DNA of 64,000 nucleotides from Collinsella sp. (GTDB lineage: Bacteria > Actinomycetota > Coriobacteriia > Coriobacteriales > Coriobacteriaceae). The translations under genes and the position numbers were made by a program. The stretch's first letter is position 1, and each line of letters begins with the position of its first letter. The stretch is taken from contig JAGZEK010000004.1 in the NCBI GenBank assembly GCA_018368345.1, positions 84,910 through 148,909 on the forward strand. The letters run 5' to 3'. This document shows positions 32,795-41,584 of the stretch, one piece after another. The notes under the pieces were generated by a model. The model ran no database searches. It was not told where the DNA came from and was given only the letters and a program-made list of their open reading frames with translations.

Positions 32795-33820
32795 TTAAGC
32801 AACGAACTTCTCGAAGTACTTGATGGTGCGGACCATCTGAGAAGTGTAGGAGTTCTCGTTGTCGTACCAAGAGGTGACCTGAACGAGGGTCTGGCCGTTG
32901 CCGAGGTCAGAGCACATGGTCTGAGTGGCGTCGAAGATGGAGCCGTGGGTCTCACCGATGATGTCGGTGGAGACGATGTCGTCCTCGTTGTAACCGAAGG
33001 TCTCGGAGATGGTGGCAGCGTAGGCCTTCATAGCGGCGTTGACCTCGTCGACGGTAACCTTCTTGTCAACGACAGCGTAGAGGTTGGTGATGGAGCCGGT
33101 CGGCGTCGGGACGCGCTGGGCAGCACCGATGAGCTTACCGTTGAGCTCGGGGAGAACCAGGCCGATAGCCTTGGCAGCACCGGTCGTGTTGGGGACGATG
33201 TTGACGGCGCAGGCGCGGCTACGACGCTTGTTGCCCTTGCGCTGCGGGCCGTCGAGCGGCATCTGGTCGCCGGTCCAGGCGTGAATGGTGGTCATGATGC
33301 CGGACACGATGGGAGCGAAGTCGTTCAGACCCTTGGCCATCGGAGCGAGGCAGTTGGTGGTGCAGGAAGCAGCGGAGATGATGTTGTCCTCAGCGGTCAG
33401 CGTCTCGTGGTTGACGTTGTACACGATGGTGGGCAGATCGCTGCCGGCCGGAGCGGAGATGACGACCTTCTTGGCGCCAGCGTTGATGTGGGCCTGAGCC
33501 TTAGCCTTGCTGGTGTAGAAGCCGGTGCACTCGAGAACGACGTCGACGTCGAGGTCGCCCCAAGGCAGGTTGTTGGCGTCGGCCTCCTTGTAGATCTTGA
33601 TCTCCTTGCCGTCAACGGTGATGGAATCCTCGCCAGCAACGACCTCGTGATCGCGAGCGTAGTTGCCCTGCGTGGAGTCGTACTTCAGCAGGTAAGCGAG
33701 CATATCGGGAGAGGTGAGGTCGTTGATAGCGACAATCTCGGAGCCCTCATGACCGAACATCTGACGGAAAGCCAGACGACCGATGCGACCGAAGCCGTTA
33801 ATAGCAACCTTTACTGCCAT
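32795..33820 (-). CDS. gap: Glyceraldehyde-3-phosphate dehydrogenase
   Basis: 341 residues. The NAD-binding N-terminus is [16 protein letters not shown]; the catalytic Cys is in [13 protein letters not shown], and HAWTGDQ and WYDNENSY complete the active site. It oxidises glyceraldehyde 3-phosphate with phosphate, forming 1,3-bisphosphoglycerate. ATG 33820 has AAAGGAG 6 bases upstream. The 193-base upstream region is AT-rich, with a TATATT element (33893-33898 on the minus strand) and a perfect 14-base palindrome. Confidence 0.96.
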   Translation of the reverse strand: MAVKVAINGFGRIGRLAFRQMFGHEGSEIVAINDLTSPDMLAYLLKYDSTQGNYARDHEVVAGEDSITVDGKEIKIYKEADANNLPWGDLDVDVVLECTGFYTSKAKAQAHINAGAKKVVISAPAGSDLPTIVYNVNHETLTAEDNIISAASCTTNCLAPMAKGLNDFAPIVSGIMTTIHAWTGDQMPLDGPQRKGNKRRSRACAVNIVPNTTGAAKAIGLVLPELNGKLIGAAQRVPTPTGSITNLYAVVDKKVTVDEVNAAMKAYAATISETFGYNEDDIVSTDIIGETHGSIFDATQTMCSDLGNGQTLVQVTSWYDNENSYTSQMVRTIKYFEKFVA

Positions 33821-33954
33821 TGTGTCTCCTTTCGTAAGGCCCCCGCAAGCTACAGCGCCCGCCGTTGAGGCCCACAAACTAACCACTCGCCTAATATACC
33901 TTTTTTTTGACTTGAATTTCACGAGAATAGTCGAAATTGAAAATCAAATTTACG

Positions 33955-33968
33955 TTAAAACGTTTTAA
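33955..33968. promoter_or_regulatory. Perfect 14-base palindrome upstream of gap
   Basis: TTAAAACGTTTTAA is a perfect palindrome with a central CG, the form of LacI-family operators. It lies about 135 bases before the gap start and 46 bases after whiA. A shorter AAACGTTT core also occurs upstream of satA at 46595-46602. The regulator is unknown. Confidence 0.4.
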
Positions 33969-34013
33969 AGAATAAAATAGCAGCTAAATCCGTATATAAG
34001 TCGATACTATAAA

Positions 34014-34943
34014 CTACCTGTTTGCTTCAATGAGCTTTTCAAGCCTCAAAACTCGATGGTAGAGGGCCGACTTCGACAAGGGAGGGTCAGCCATCTCCCC
34101 TAAATCACGCAGCGACAGATCGGGATAGCGCTCGCGCAGGTCGCAAAAGACCGCCAAGGCATCCGGAAGCGCATCGCGAAGGCCGCGCTGCTCGAGCTCA
34201 TCGATAAGCGCAAGCTGATGCTGGGCAGCACCGGCGCTTCTGGTCTGGTTGGCGAGCTCGGCGTTCACGCGACGGTTCACATCGTTCTTAACCAACTTGA
34301 CCGCGCGCGCCTCCTCAATCTCGGCAACGCTGCGCTTGGCACCAATCAGCTTTAATAGATGCTCGATTTCCTCGGCGCTCTTAATGTACACGGCATATGA
34401 CCCCCGCCGCGCATTAACACGAGCATGGACCCCAATCTGCCCCAACAGGTCGCAAAGCCCCTTGGCATATTGCTCACCCTGCACCGCGATCTCCAAATGG
34501 AAATCGCCGCGTGGATCGGCCACGAAGCCGCCCGCGATGAGCGCGCCGCGGATGTAGGCAAGCCTGCAGCAGGGACGGGCAACGATGTGTCGGGGAACAC
34601 CAGCGACGAGCCCTCCTCTGCGGTCTAGAATGCCCAGCAGCACCAGAGCCTTGTCCAAGTCGGGTTGATCGGGCAGGGTAATGAGATAGTTACGGACCTT
34701 ATGCAAGACCGATTTACGAACGGTGAATTCCGTTTTGAGCTTAAGGATGCGATGCGTCAGCGTGATCATCGTGCGCGCGACGGCTCCCGTCTCGGTCGCG
34801 ACCGTCAAACGATACCGCCCGGAGCCGGCCAACGAAAGCGTACCGCTCACACGCGTCAGGGCGGCAAGCGTCGACAAATCGCAGTATTCACATTCGGGTT
34901 CGCAGCGCGCAAGCTCGTCGCGCACCTCAGCGGTAAACGACAT
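34014..34943 (-). CDS. whiA: WhiA-family DNA-binding regulator
   Basis: 309 residues. It begins MSFTAEVRDELARCEPE, the standard WhiA start. The LAGLIDADG-like N-terminal half follows (CCRLAYIRGALIAGGFVADP), and the C-terminal helix-turn-helix contains YPDLSLRDLGEMADPPLSKSALYHRVLRL. WhiA controls sporulation genes in Streptomyces and division or envelope functions in other Gram-positives. It lies 6 bases after rapZ, the usual rapZ-whiA order (the gluconeogenesis-factor gene normally between them is not here). Confidence 0.94.
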   Translation of the reverse strand: MSFTAEVRDELARCEPECEYCDLSTLAALTRVSGTLSLAGSGRYRLTVATETGAVARTMITLTHRILKLKTEFTVRKSVLHKVRNYLITLPDQPDLDKALVLLGILDRRGGLVAGVPRHIVARPCCRLAYIRGALIAGGFVADPRGDFHLEIAVQGEQYAKGLCDLLGQIGVHARVNARRGSYAVYIKSAEEIEHLLKLIGAKRSVAEIEEARAVKLVKNDVNRRVNAELANQTRSAGAAQHQLALIDELEQRGLRDALPDALAVFCDLRERYPDLSLRDLGEMADPPLSKSALYHRVLRLEKLIEANR

Positions 34944-34949
34944 GCAGGC

Positions 34950-35852
34950 CTATGCCTTCGTGTTGGCGCGCGACAGGTCGCGATGGGAAATGCTCACGTG
35001 ATATTGGGCACCTTCCAAATAACGTGCCGTGGCTTCGGCAATGGCAACGCTGCGGTGCTGGCCGCCTGTACAGCCGATGGCGATAGAAAGCTGCGGCTTG
35101 CCCTCCGCGATATAGCCCGGCATCACCGTATCGAGCAGCTGTGTCCAAGCCTTCCAAAACTCCTGCGTCTTGGGATGGTCCAGAACAAAATCGGAGACCT
35201 TTTTATCGAGACCGGTCATCGTGCGCATCTCGGGATCGTAGAACGGATTAGGCAGGAAGCGGACATCGATCATAATGTCCGCCTCGACGGGCATGCCGTG
35301 CTTAAAGCCAAACGAGAACACGTGGACATCCATAAGCTGCTGGTCGGACAGCTCGGAAAATGCCATACGTAGCTTGTTGCGCAGCGCAGAGGTGCGCAGA
35401 CGGCTCGTGTCGATAATCATATCGGCTCGGTCGCGCACGCCCTGCAGCTGAAGGCGCTCGCGCTGAATGGCATCGGCCGTAGTCTCCCCCGGCTTGGCAA
35501 TGGGATGACGGCGACGATTTTCGCTGTAGCGACGAATCAGCACCTCGTCAGAAGCCTCCAGGAACACGATGTCGCAGCTCATCTCGCGCTCTTCGAGCGC
35601 GGCGACCGCATCGAGCAACTCGTCAAACAGTCCCTGGCTACGCAAATCGCAGGTGACGGCGAGATGCCTGCCCACGCCCGTATTGATGCCGACGAGCTCG
35701 GCAAGCTGGGCGATGAGACGCGGAGGCAGGTTATCAATGCAAAAATAGCCCATGTCCTCGAACACGTGCATGGCCTGTGTGCGGCCCGATCCAGACATTC
35801 CGGTGATGATGACGATATCGGGGATACGCTCCGAGCGCTCCGCCGCATCCAT
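34950..35852 (-). CDS. rapZ: RapZ-family nucleotide-binding protein (RNase adapter)
   Basis: 300 residues. Walker A is ITGMSGSGRTQAMHVFED, followed by GYFCIDNLPP. The C-terminal domain has FSFGFKHGMPVEADIMIDVRFLPNPF and IGCTGGQHRSVAIAE, the RapZ signature. In E. coli RapZ directs RNase E to GlmZ; in Gram-positives it binds nucleotides with less clear targets. ATG 35852 has AAAGGGAGA upstream. It is paired with whiA. Confidence 0.93.
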   Translation of the reverse strand: MDAAERSERIPDIVIITGMSGSGRTQAMHVFEDMGYFCIDNLPPRLIAQLAELVGINTGVGRHLAVTCDLRSQGLFDELLDAVAALEEREMSCDIVFLEASDEVLIRRYSENRRRHPIAKPGETTADAIQRERLQLQGVRDRADMIIDTSRLRTSALRNKLRMAFSELSDQQLMDVHVFSFGFKHGMPVEADIMIDVRFLPNPFYDPEMRTMTGLDKKVSDFVLDHPKTQEFWKAWTQLLDTVMPGYIAEGKPQLSIAIGCTGGQHRSVAIAEATARYLEGAQYHVSISHRDLSRANTKA

Positions 35853-35890
35853 GGCATCTCCCTTTTGCATGTGCTGCCTCCCGAAAACAA

Positions 35891-35920
35891 GCGCGGGACC
35901 CAGCAACCCGGATCCCGCGC
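35891..35920 (-). terminator. Terminator of nanE
   Basis: GCGCGGGA (35891-35898) pairs with TCCCGCGC (35913-35920), with further GGATCC-type pairing inside; the minus strand continues TTGTTTTCGG. It lies 51 bases after the nanE stop. Confidence 0.75.
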
Positions 35921-35971
35921 GGTCAATTGCCTATATTGAGTATAGCGCCCAGAGCGGATACGAGGCCTGTC

Positions 35972-36658
35972 TTACGCCTCAAGCGCCGCCTTGAACCAAC
36001 TCGTAATACTCGTGGGGTGCGTGATGGCGGTGCCGACGACAACGGCCCAGGCGCCAGCATCGATCGCGGCGCGAGCCTCCTCGGGCGTATGCACGCGACC
36101 CTCGCAAATGATGGGAAGGCCGGGGAATTCCTCAGTCGCCTGACGCAGGAGCGGCAGGTCGGGGCCATCGGCCATGGTGCAGTCGATGGCGGCGACGCCA
36201 TGAGAAAGCGTGGTGGATACCAGGTCAAAGCCCATATCAACAGCACGGCGAATATCCTCGATGGTGGCACAATCCGCCATCAGGAGCACACCCTCCTCGT
36301 GCAGCGGGCGGAAGGTATCCTCGACCGTCTTGCCATCGGGGCGCGGACGATCGGTGGCGTCGATCGCCACGATATCGGCACCGGCAGCAACGCAGGCGCG
36401 AGCGTGACGCAGCGTCGGCGTGATGTAAACGCCCTCGTGCCCATCCTTCCACAGGCCGATGACGGGAACCTCACAGCGACCCTTAATGGTGGCAATGTCG
36501 GCAAGGCCCTGGCAGCGAATGGCGGCAGCGCCGCCGAGCTCGCAAGCGCGAGACATTTGCGCCATGGTCTCGGGCGTACGAAGCGGCTCGCCCATATACG
36601 CCTGAACGCTCACGACGAGCTTGCCCTTCAGGGATTGAATCAAAGGATCGACGGTCAT
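35972..36658 (-). CDS. nanE: N-acetylmannosamine-6-phosphate 2-epimerase
   Basis: 228 residues, a TIM barrel of the NanE family. LKGKLVVSVQAYMGEPLR, GAAAIRCQGLADI, VPVIGLWKDGHEGVYITPT and IDATDRPRPDGK are typical, with ICEGRVHTPEEA and WAVVVGTAITHP binding the phosphate. It converts ManNAc-6-phosphate to GlcNAc-6-phosphate, the third step of sialic-acid breakdown. It follows nanK by 71 bases with a hairpin between. AAAGG lies 11 bases before the start. Confidence 0.94.
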   Translation of the reverse strand: MTVDPLIQSLKGKLVVSVQAYMGEPLRTPETMAQMSRACELGGAAAIRCQGLADIATIKGRCEVPVIGLWKDGHEGVYITPTLRHARACVAAGADIVAIDATDRPRPDGKTVEDTFRPLHEEGVLLMADCATIEDIRRAVDMGFDLVSTTLSHGVAAIDCTMADGPDLPLLRQATEEFPGLPIICEGRVHTPEEARAAIDAGAWAVVVGTAITHPTSITSWFKAALEA

Positions 36659-36684
36659 GTTCGACTCAACCTTTCTCAGAACAG

Positions 36685-36713
36685 CCTCCCGAGGCGTGTT
36701 GTCTCGGGAGGCT
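36685..36713 (-). terminator. Hairpin between nanK and nanE
   Basis: GCCTCCCGAG (36685-36694) and CTCGGGAGGC (36704-36713) form a perfect 10-bp stem 16 bases after the nanK stop; the minus strand continues TGTTCTGAG. Probably a partial terminator. Confidence 0.65.
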
Positions 36714-36729
36714 CCTACAGCAGATACGT

Positions 36730-37695
36730 TTACTTCAACGAGGCAAGAAGATGCTCAGCAGCACCGATGAGCGGAGCATCGCCCTCCAGAGAACCGATGA
36801 GGATCGGTGTGTTCTGAAGCGGATCGAGCGCCTGGCTGGCATAGCCCTCGTGCACCGAATCCTTCCACGTCTGCGAACGCCAATCGGGACCTTGGTGAAT
36901 CACGCCGCCCGAAAGCACGATGACCTCAGGGTCCAGGATGTTAGCGAGCGAGCCCAAGCTGGCGCCCAGCGCAAAGCCGGCGTCATGGATGACCTCGGTC
37001 GCCTTTGCGTCGCCCGCACGGCACAGGTCGTTCACATCGCGACCGACCGAAGGACGGCTGGGGTCGACGCGGCCAAAACGCTCATCGTACATTCGACCAA
37101 TGGATGTGCCCGAAGCAACCGACTCCAGATGGCCGGAACGCCCGCAGGCGCACGGAATGCCGGCGGCAGCCGAGCACTCGATGTGGCCCATATGGCCAGC
37201 AGCACCATGGAAGCCCTGCATCACGCGGCCGTTCTCGACATATGCGCCGCCGATGCCCGTACCGATGCCAAGACACAAGACGGAGAACTTGCCCTTGCCG
37301 ACGCCCCAGTGGGCCTCGCCCAGAGCATGAGCCTGCACGTCGCCTACGACGGCAACGGGAAGACCGAGGTCCTCGCGCAGACGCGGCCCCAACTGAACGC
37401 CGGACCAGCCGGGCATGATCTCGTTGGCATACGCGATGGCGCCCGTCTTGGGATCGACGACGCCGGCGGCACCGATACCGACGCCAAGGACCTCGACATC
37501 GGGATTCGCCTCGAGAGCAGCCTTGATGGACGCCTCGATACGCTGGAAGACGGCCTCGCCGCCCTCCTGGGCCTCGGTAGGAACCTCGGCCTCAAAAACG
37601 GGATGGGGCACGCTGCCGTCAGCCGGGTACTCCATGATGGCAGTCGCGATCTTAGTTCCGCCGATATCGACAGAGCAGACGTACTTGTTCTCCAT
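36730..37695 (-). CDS. nanK: ROK-family sugar kinase, probable N-acetylmannosamine kinase
   Basis: 321 residues. The ATP-binding VDIGGTKIATAIME, the catalytic region around VVGDVQAHALGEAHWG, LCLGIGTGIGGAYVENG and the ROK zinc site HIECSAAAGIPCACGRSGHLE are all present. The family phosphorylates glucose, ManNAc or related sugars. The position between nanA and nanE makes ManNAc the likely substrate. The start at 37695 has GAGGAG 6 bases upstream. A nested hairpin element lies between it and nanA. Confidence 0.88.
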   Translation of the reverse strand: MENKYVCSVDIGGTKIATAIMEYPADGSVPHPVFEAEVPTEAQEGGEAVFQRIEASIKAALEANPDVEVLGVGIGAAGVVDPKTGAIAYANEIMPGWSGVQLGPRLREDLGLPVAVVGDVQAHALGEAHWGVGKGKFSVLCLGIGTGIGGAYVENGRVMQGFHGAAGHMGHIECSAAAGIPCACGRSGHLESVASGTSIGRMYDERFGRVDPSRPSVGRDVNDLCRAGDAKATEVIHDAGFALGASLGSLANILDPEVIVLSGGVIHQGPDWRSQTWKDSVHEGYASQALDPLQNTPILIGSLEGDAPLIGAAEHLLASLK

Positions 37696-37767
37696 GTCGC
37701 TCTCCTCAGGAGATAAAAACAACTACAGGAAATGAAGGCGGTGTTATCGCCGCAACTCAGTAAAGGT

Positions 37768-37862
37768 TTCCCAGGTGCCCGAGGTTGGGGTGAAAGTGGT
37801 CGGGCGTTGACCTAATGGGTCACGCCCGACCACTTGAGCCCCAAGATCGGGTGCCTGGGGAA
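37768..37862. repeat. Long inverted repeat after nanA
   Basis: Arms 37768-37812 and 37818-37862 are complementary at roughly 37 of 44 paired positions with one bulge, ending in a 5-base loop. The right arm ends 3 bases after the nanA stop at 37866. Both arms resemble those of the element at 17854-17939 (shared GGTGCCC.AGGTTG and TTGAG...CAAGAT.GGGTGCC cores), so the two belong to one family. Confidence 0.8.
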
Positions 37863-37865
37863 GCT

Positions 37866-38786
37866 TTACAGGAGACCGTTGTCCTGGAGGACCTTCTTAA
37901 TCGCCTCGACGTTCTCGCCGGTCATGGCCTTCACCGGGCGCGGCATGGTCGGGCTGTCGAAGATGCCCATGAGGTTCATAGCGGTCTTGAAGGCGCCGAC
38001 GCCACCGGCATAGCCCTGGACGCCCGAGGTGACGTCCCAGATGTGCGAAATCTCATTGAGGCGATCCTGCTCGGCCTTGACGGTAGCCCAGTCGCCGGCC
38101 TGAGCGGCCTTCCACTGGCGCACGTAGCCCTCGGGCTCAACGTTGGCAAGGCCCGGGACAGAACCGTCGGCGCCACCGAGGTAAGCGCCGTCGACAACAA
38201 CCTCGTGACCGGTGAGGATGCTCATCGGATGGCCGTTCTTCTCGTTCTCCTGAACGAGATAGCGGAACGAGATGTCATCACCCGAGGAATCCTTGACGCC
38301 AGCAAGGACGCCCTCGGCGCCGAGCTTGGCAAGGAGCTTCCAGGGGAGCTTGGTGTGAACGCAGACGGGAATGTCATAGGCAAAGATGGGCAGGTCGAGC
38401 TCCTCGTGCAGGATGCGGAAGTGCTCCTCGACCTCGGTCATGCCCTGCAGGGCATAGAACGGGCAGGTGGCGACAAGCGCATCGGCGCCCAGCTCCTGAG
38501 CGACCTTACCGTGCTCGATCATGCGCTCGGTCTCGGTATCGATGATGCCGACCAGGACGGGCACGCGGTGGTCGACGATACGAACGGCCTCGGCGATGAT
38601 CTGGCGACGACGCTCATCGGTGGAGAAAACGACCTCGCCCGAAGAGCCCAGGAAGAACAGGCCATCGACGCCGGCATCGATCATGCGGTTGATGCTGCGC
38701 TCAAAGGAGGCAACGTCGAGCTGGTGGTCTTCGGTATCGGGAACAACGACGGGAGGGATAACGCCGGTGAATTTCTGAGTTGCCAC
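37866..38786 (-). CDS. nanA: N-acetylneuraminate lyase (DapA/NanA aldolase family)
   Basis: 306 residues of the class I aldolase family that includes NanA and DapA. The dicarboxyl-binding GSSGE motif is in GLFFLGSSGEVVFST, the Tyr region is TCPFYALQG, and the Schiff-base Lys is in EGVLAGVKDSSGD. Its setting with nanE, nanK and a Sat-type transporter supports cleavage of sialic acid to ManNAc and pyruvate rather than dihydrodipicolinate synthesis. The start is GTG 38786, 6 bases after AAGGAG. Upstream in-frame starts have no ribosome site. Confidence 0.88.
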   Translation of the reverse strand: MATQKFTGVIPPVVVPDTEDHQLDVASFERSINRMIDAGVDGLFFLGSSGEVVFSTDERRRQIIAEAVRIVDHRVPVLVGIIDTETERMIEHGKVAQELGADALVATCPFYALQGMTEVEEHFRILHEELDLPIFAYDIPVCVHTKLPWKLLAKLGAEGVLAGVKDSSGDDISFRYLVQENEKNGHPMSILTGHEVVVDGAYLGGADGSVPGLANVEPEGYVRQWKAAQAGDWATVKAEQDRLNEISHIWDVTSGVQGYAGGVGAFKTAMNLMGIFDSPTMPRPVKAMTGENVEAIKKVLQDNGLL

Positions 38787-38854
38787 AAGAATCTCCTTAG
38801 TTGTCTGGCGGGCGGCCCTATGCCACCCACTCTTGTTGGCAGTGTCCAGGCCGT

Positions 38855-39706
38855 CTAGGCCAAAGAACACGGGTAGAACGTTTGGTTAAAAAAGTCGATG
38901 ACTTCGTTTTCGAACGCGTTGATGCGCTCATGAGCGTATTTGGCATAGATGATATGCCTCCGGTCACACTCAAGACCGTTGAATACGGCAAACTGGCCCT
39001 TGGGATCACTCACGGCATCCATGAGCGATGTGCCCATGAGCACCAATCCACGCACCCGAGACGACAACGCCTCGAGGCCACCGGGAATTGGATTGGCAAC
39101 CGCCGTGCAGGCGAGGCCCCGCTCGTCCAGAGCAGAAACCGCCAGCGCGACTCCGCCGCCAAGGCCCTCGCCCCATGCAAAGATGCGGTCGGGGTCCACG
39201 CCATCAAGATTGCGCGCCACCTTCGCCATCGCGCAACCCCAACGGACGCGCTTGACAAAAGCAGGAGAGGCAATCCCCTGCTGCAGCTCGCTGGATCCAA
39301 TCGCCTCATCGTCCAGCGCAAGCACGGCATATCCCATGGCCGCAAACCTCGTCATGTGATGCCATCCCCGCACGGGTCGGTCGATGTCGTGAAACATCAG
39401 ACATAGCGGCACAAGCTCGGATGCTCGGGCGCGACCGGCAGGCTCGATCAAACGTGCGTGGACCACATCGCCACCAAGCTCAAAGGAAACCTCGGAGTAG
39501 CGGGCATACGGATTGGCGAAATCGATCGCCGTAATACTCGGCCCGCAAACCTCAAGGTCCGAAGCGGCTATCTCTAATTCGGAAACATCCGCAGAAGCAT
39601 CACCGCGCCAATCCCGGAAATCAGCGAGCCTTGACGAGACCGTTCCGGGAATCCCCACAAGGTCGGAGACAATCAGCTCATTGACATTGCTCTCGCACTT
39701 AGACAT
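38855..39706 (-). CDS. AXE1-like alpha/beta hydrolase lacking the nucleophile serine
   Basis: 283 residues, clearly paralogous to the next gene upstream, with aligned stretches such as CLMFHDIDRPVRGWHHMTRF against its neighbour's LQFHGYPGASRSWFEQ. At the nucleophile elbow the neighbour has NGASQGGG while this protein has WGEGLGGG, so the Ser position is Gly181. The acid (MDAVSDP) and His (KYAHERIN) regions persist. It is probably catalytically inactive or altered, and might bind substrate or partner the active enzyme. It overlaps the upstream gene by 8 bases. Confidence 0.8.
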   Translation of the reverse strand: MSKCESNVNELIVSDLVGIPGTVSSRLADFRDWRGDASADVSELEIAASDLEVCGPSITAIDFANPYARYSEVSFELGGDVVHARLIEPAGRARASELVPLCLMFHDIDRPVRGWHHMTRFAAMGYAVLALDDEAIGSSELQQGIASPAFVKRVRWGCAMAKVARNLDGVDPDRIFAWGEGLGGGVALAVSALDERGLACTAVANPIPGGLEALSSRVRGLVLMGTSLMDAVSDPKGQFAVFNGLECDRRHIIYAKYAHERINAFENEVIDFFNQTFYPCSLA

Positions 39707-40676
39707 GAGCCTCCCCTCCCTTGCAGAAAAACGGAATGATCAGATCGTCAAAATCCTGAATCTCCTCGTGGCCAAAGCCTTCAAAGAACTCATGACGCTT
39801 TTCACAGGTCAGGTTGTTATAGACCGCAAACTGCGTCGCTGGCGGACAGACGGTATCGGCTGTGCCGGTGCCAAACAGCACGGGGCATTTGACCATAGGG
39901 GCAAAGTTCTTGGAATCGAAGTACGCCAGCTTGGCATAGGCTTCGTCGATACGAGTCGAGTCCTCGTCAAACCAGCGAGACCAATAGCGCAGGCCCTCGT
40001 AGGCAATGTCGTCGGCATCCAAATCCCAGACCAGGCGGAAATCCGACAGGAAGGGATAGAGGATGGCGGCGCGATTGATAAGCTCGCTGTTAAGTGCACA
40101 GGTCGCAATGCCCAAACCGCCGCCCTGCGACGCGCCGTTCACAAACACACGGGCAAGATCGATGCCCTCGAGCTCGCGAACGATGCGGCACAGGATGCGA
40201 ATATCTTGGTGCAAGCGGACATAGTAGAGGTTGGCCGGATCGCCGTCGATACCGGCGACGATATGGCCCGCGACCGTTGTGCCCTCAAATCCACCAATGT
40301 CCTCGGAGGGACCTCCTTGGCCGGGGCAGTCGAGGGCGATGAGTGCCATGCCCATGCCCGCAAACGACGCCTGCTCAAACCAGCTGCGGCTTGCACCCGG
40401 ATACCCATGGAACTGAAGTACCAATGGCACGGGCTCGTCCGAGACGGGTTTAAGGTACTTGGCATGCAGGCGAGCGCCACACATGCCGGTATACCAGAGG
40501 TCGAAAAGCTGGCAGGTCACGGCATCGGTGACCGATGCCGTCTCGATCGCATAGTCAAGCCCGACGGCGTCGGCCTCGGCCATGCGGTCCTTCCAAAAGA
40601 GATCGAAATCTGATGGACGGGGCATGGCGCCCCGATACCCACCAAATTGCTGTTGTAGCTCCTGAGCACTTGGCAT
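39699..40676 (-). CDS. AXE1-family acetyl esterase (possible sialate O-acetylesterase)
   Basis: 325 residues of the acetylxylan esterase/cephalosporin-C deacetylase family. The serine elbow is VNGASQGGG (Ser183), the acid is Asp274 in GTADTVCPP, and the His is His303 in EGFGHEEIQ. It removes acetyl groups from sugars. In this sialic-acid locus O-acetylated sialic acid is the natural candidate, although no signal peptide is seen, so it would act after uptake. The start is ATG 40676; TTG 40691 is possible, and neither has a strong ribosome site. Confidence 0.82.
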   Translation of the reverse strand: MPSAQELQQQFGGYRGAMPRPSDFDLFWKDRMAEADAVGLDYAIETASVTDAVTCQLFDLWYTGMCGARLHAKYLKPVSDEPVPLVLQFHGYPGASRSWFEQASFAGMGMALIALDCPGQGGPSEDIGGFEGTTVAGHIVAGIDGDPANLYYVRLHQDIRILCRIVRELEGIDLARVFVNGASQGGGLGIATCALNSELINRAAILYPFLSDFRLVWDLDADDIAYEGLRYWSRWFDEDSTRIDEAYAKLAYFDSKNFAPMVKCPVLFGTGTADTVCPPATQFAVYNNLTCEKRHEFFEGFGHEEIQDFDDLIIPFFCKGGEAHV

Positions 40677-40756
40677 GGCTCGTGAACCCAACCTTTCGAA
40701 ATCGCAACGGAGGTGCGCCCGGCAAGGGAACCGGGCGCACGGGAGGGAAAGCGAGG

Positions 40757-41584
40757 CTACTCGCCGAGCTTGGGATGCAGCAGCGACGGCGCAGCACCGA
40801 GCAGCATCTTGGTGTAGGGGTCCTGAGGGTGCTGGAAGACCTGCTTGGCCTCGCCCTGCTCGACGATCTTGCCGCCATTCATAACGATGATGTCGTCAGA
40901 GATATAGCGGACCGTCTGGATGTCATGGCTGATGAACACCATGGCCAGGCCGAGCTCCTTCTTAAGGTCGGTCAGCAGGTTCAGAATCTGCGCGCGGACC
41001 GAAACGTCCAGAGCCGAGGTGGGCTCGTCGGCGATGATGGCATCGGGGTTCAACGACAGGGCACGGGCAATTGCGACGCGCTGGCGCTGGCCGCCCGAAA
41101 GCTGGCCGGGAAGAACCTCGGCGGCGGAGCTGGGCAGACCGGTGAGCTCCAGGAGCTCCTTGACGCGCTTCTCCTGCTCGGCCTCGGTACCCAGGTTGTG
41201 GACGCGCATGGGGTCGAGCAGCTGCTCGCGAACGACCATGCGGGGATTGAGCGCCGTAGCCGGATTCTGGAACACGACCGAGATGACACGGCCCATGTGG
41301 CGACGGTCCTCGGCGGTACGCTTGGTTACGTCCTTGCCCTTAAAGTAGACCTTGCCGCTCGTGGGGGCCTGCAGGCCGCACATGACGTTGGCGGTGGTGG
41401 ACTTACCGCAACCGGACTCGCCGACGATGCCGATCGTCTGACCGGGCATGAGCCTAATCGTTACACCCTGGACGGCGTGAACCAGGTTGGGGTGCAGAAT
41501 CGAGCCGGTACGGGTCCTAAAGGTGACGTGGACGTCATCAAGGAAGATGATCGGCTCGACGCCGTTGACTGCGGTCTCGCTCAT
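40757..41584 (-). CDS. ABC transporter ATPase, SatD-like
   Basis: 275 residues, Opp/Dpp-type ATPase. Walker A is GIVGESGCGKSTTANV, the signature QLSGGQRQRVAIARA, and Walker B AIIADEPTSALDVS. It lies directly after the permease-ATPase fusion (adjacent stop and start) and is the second ATPase of this importer. The short C-terminus lacks the Cys-rich tail of OppD/F. In H. ducreyi SatABCD, C. glutamicum SiaEFGI and B. breve NanBCDF, I recall the same four-gene architecture for sialic-acid uptake. Confidence 0.88.
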   Translation of the reverse strand: MSETAVNGVEPIIFLDDVHVTFRTRTGSILHPNLVHAVQGVTIRLMPGQTIGIVGESGCGKSTTANVMCGLQAPTSGKVYFKGKDVTKRTAEDRRHMGRVISVVFQNPATALNPRMVVREQLLDPMRVHNLGTEAEQEKRVKELLELTGLPSSAAEVLPGQLSGGQRQRVAIARALSLNPDAIIADEPTSALDVSVRAQILNLLTDLKKELGLAMVFISHDIQTVRYISDDIIVMNGGKIVEQGEAKQVFQHPQDPYTKMLLGAAPSLLHPKLGE

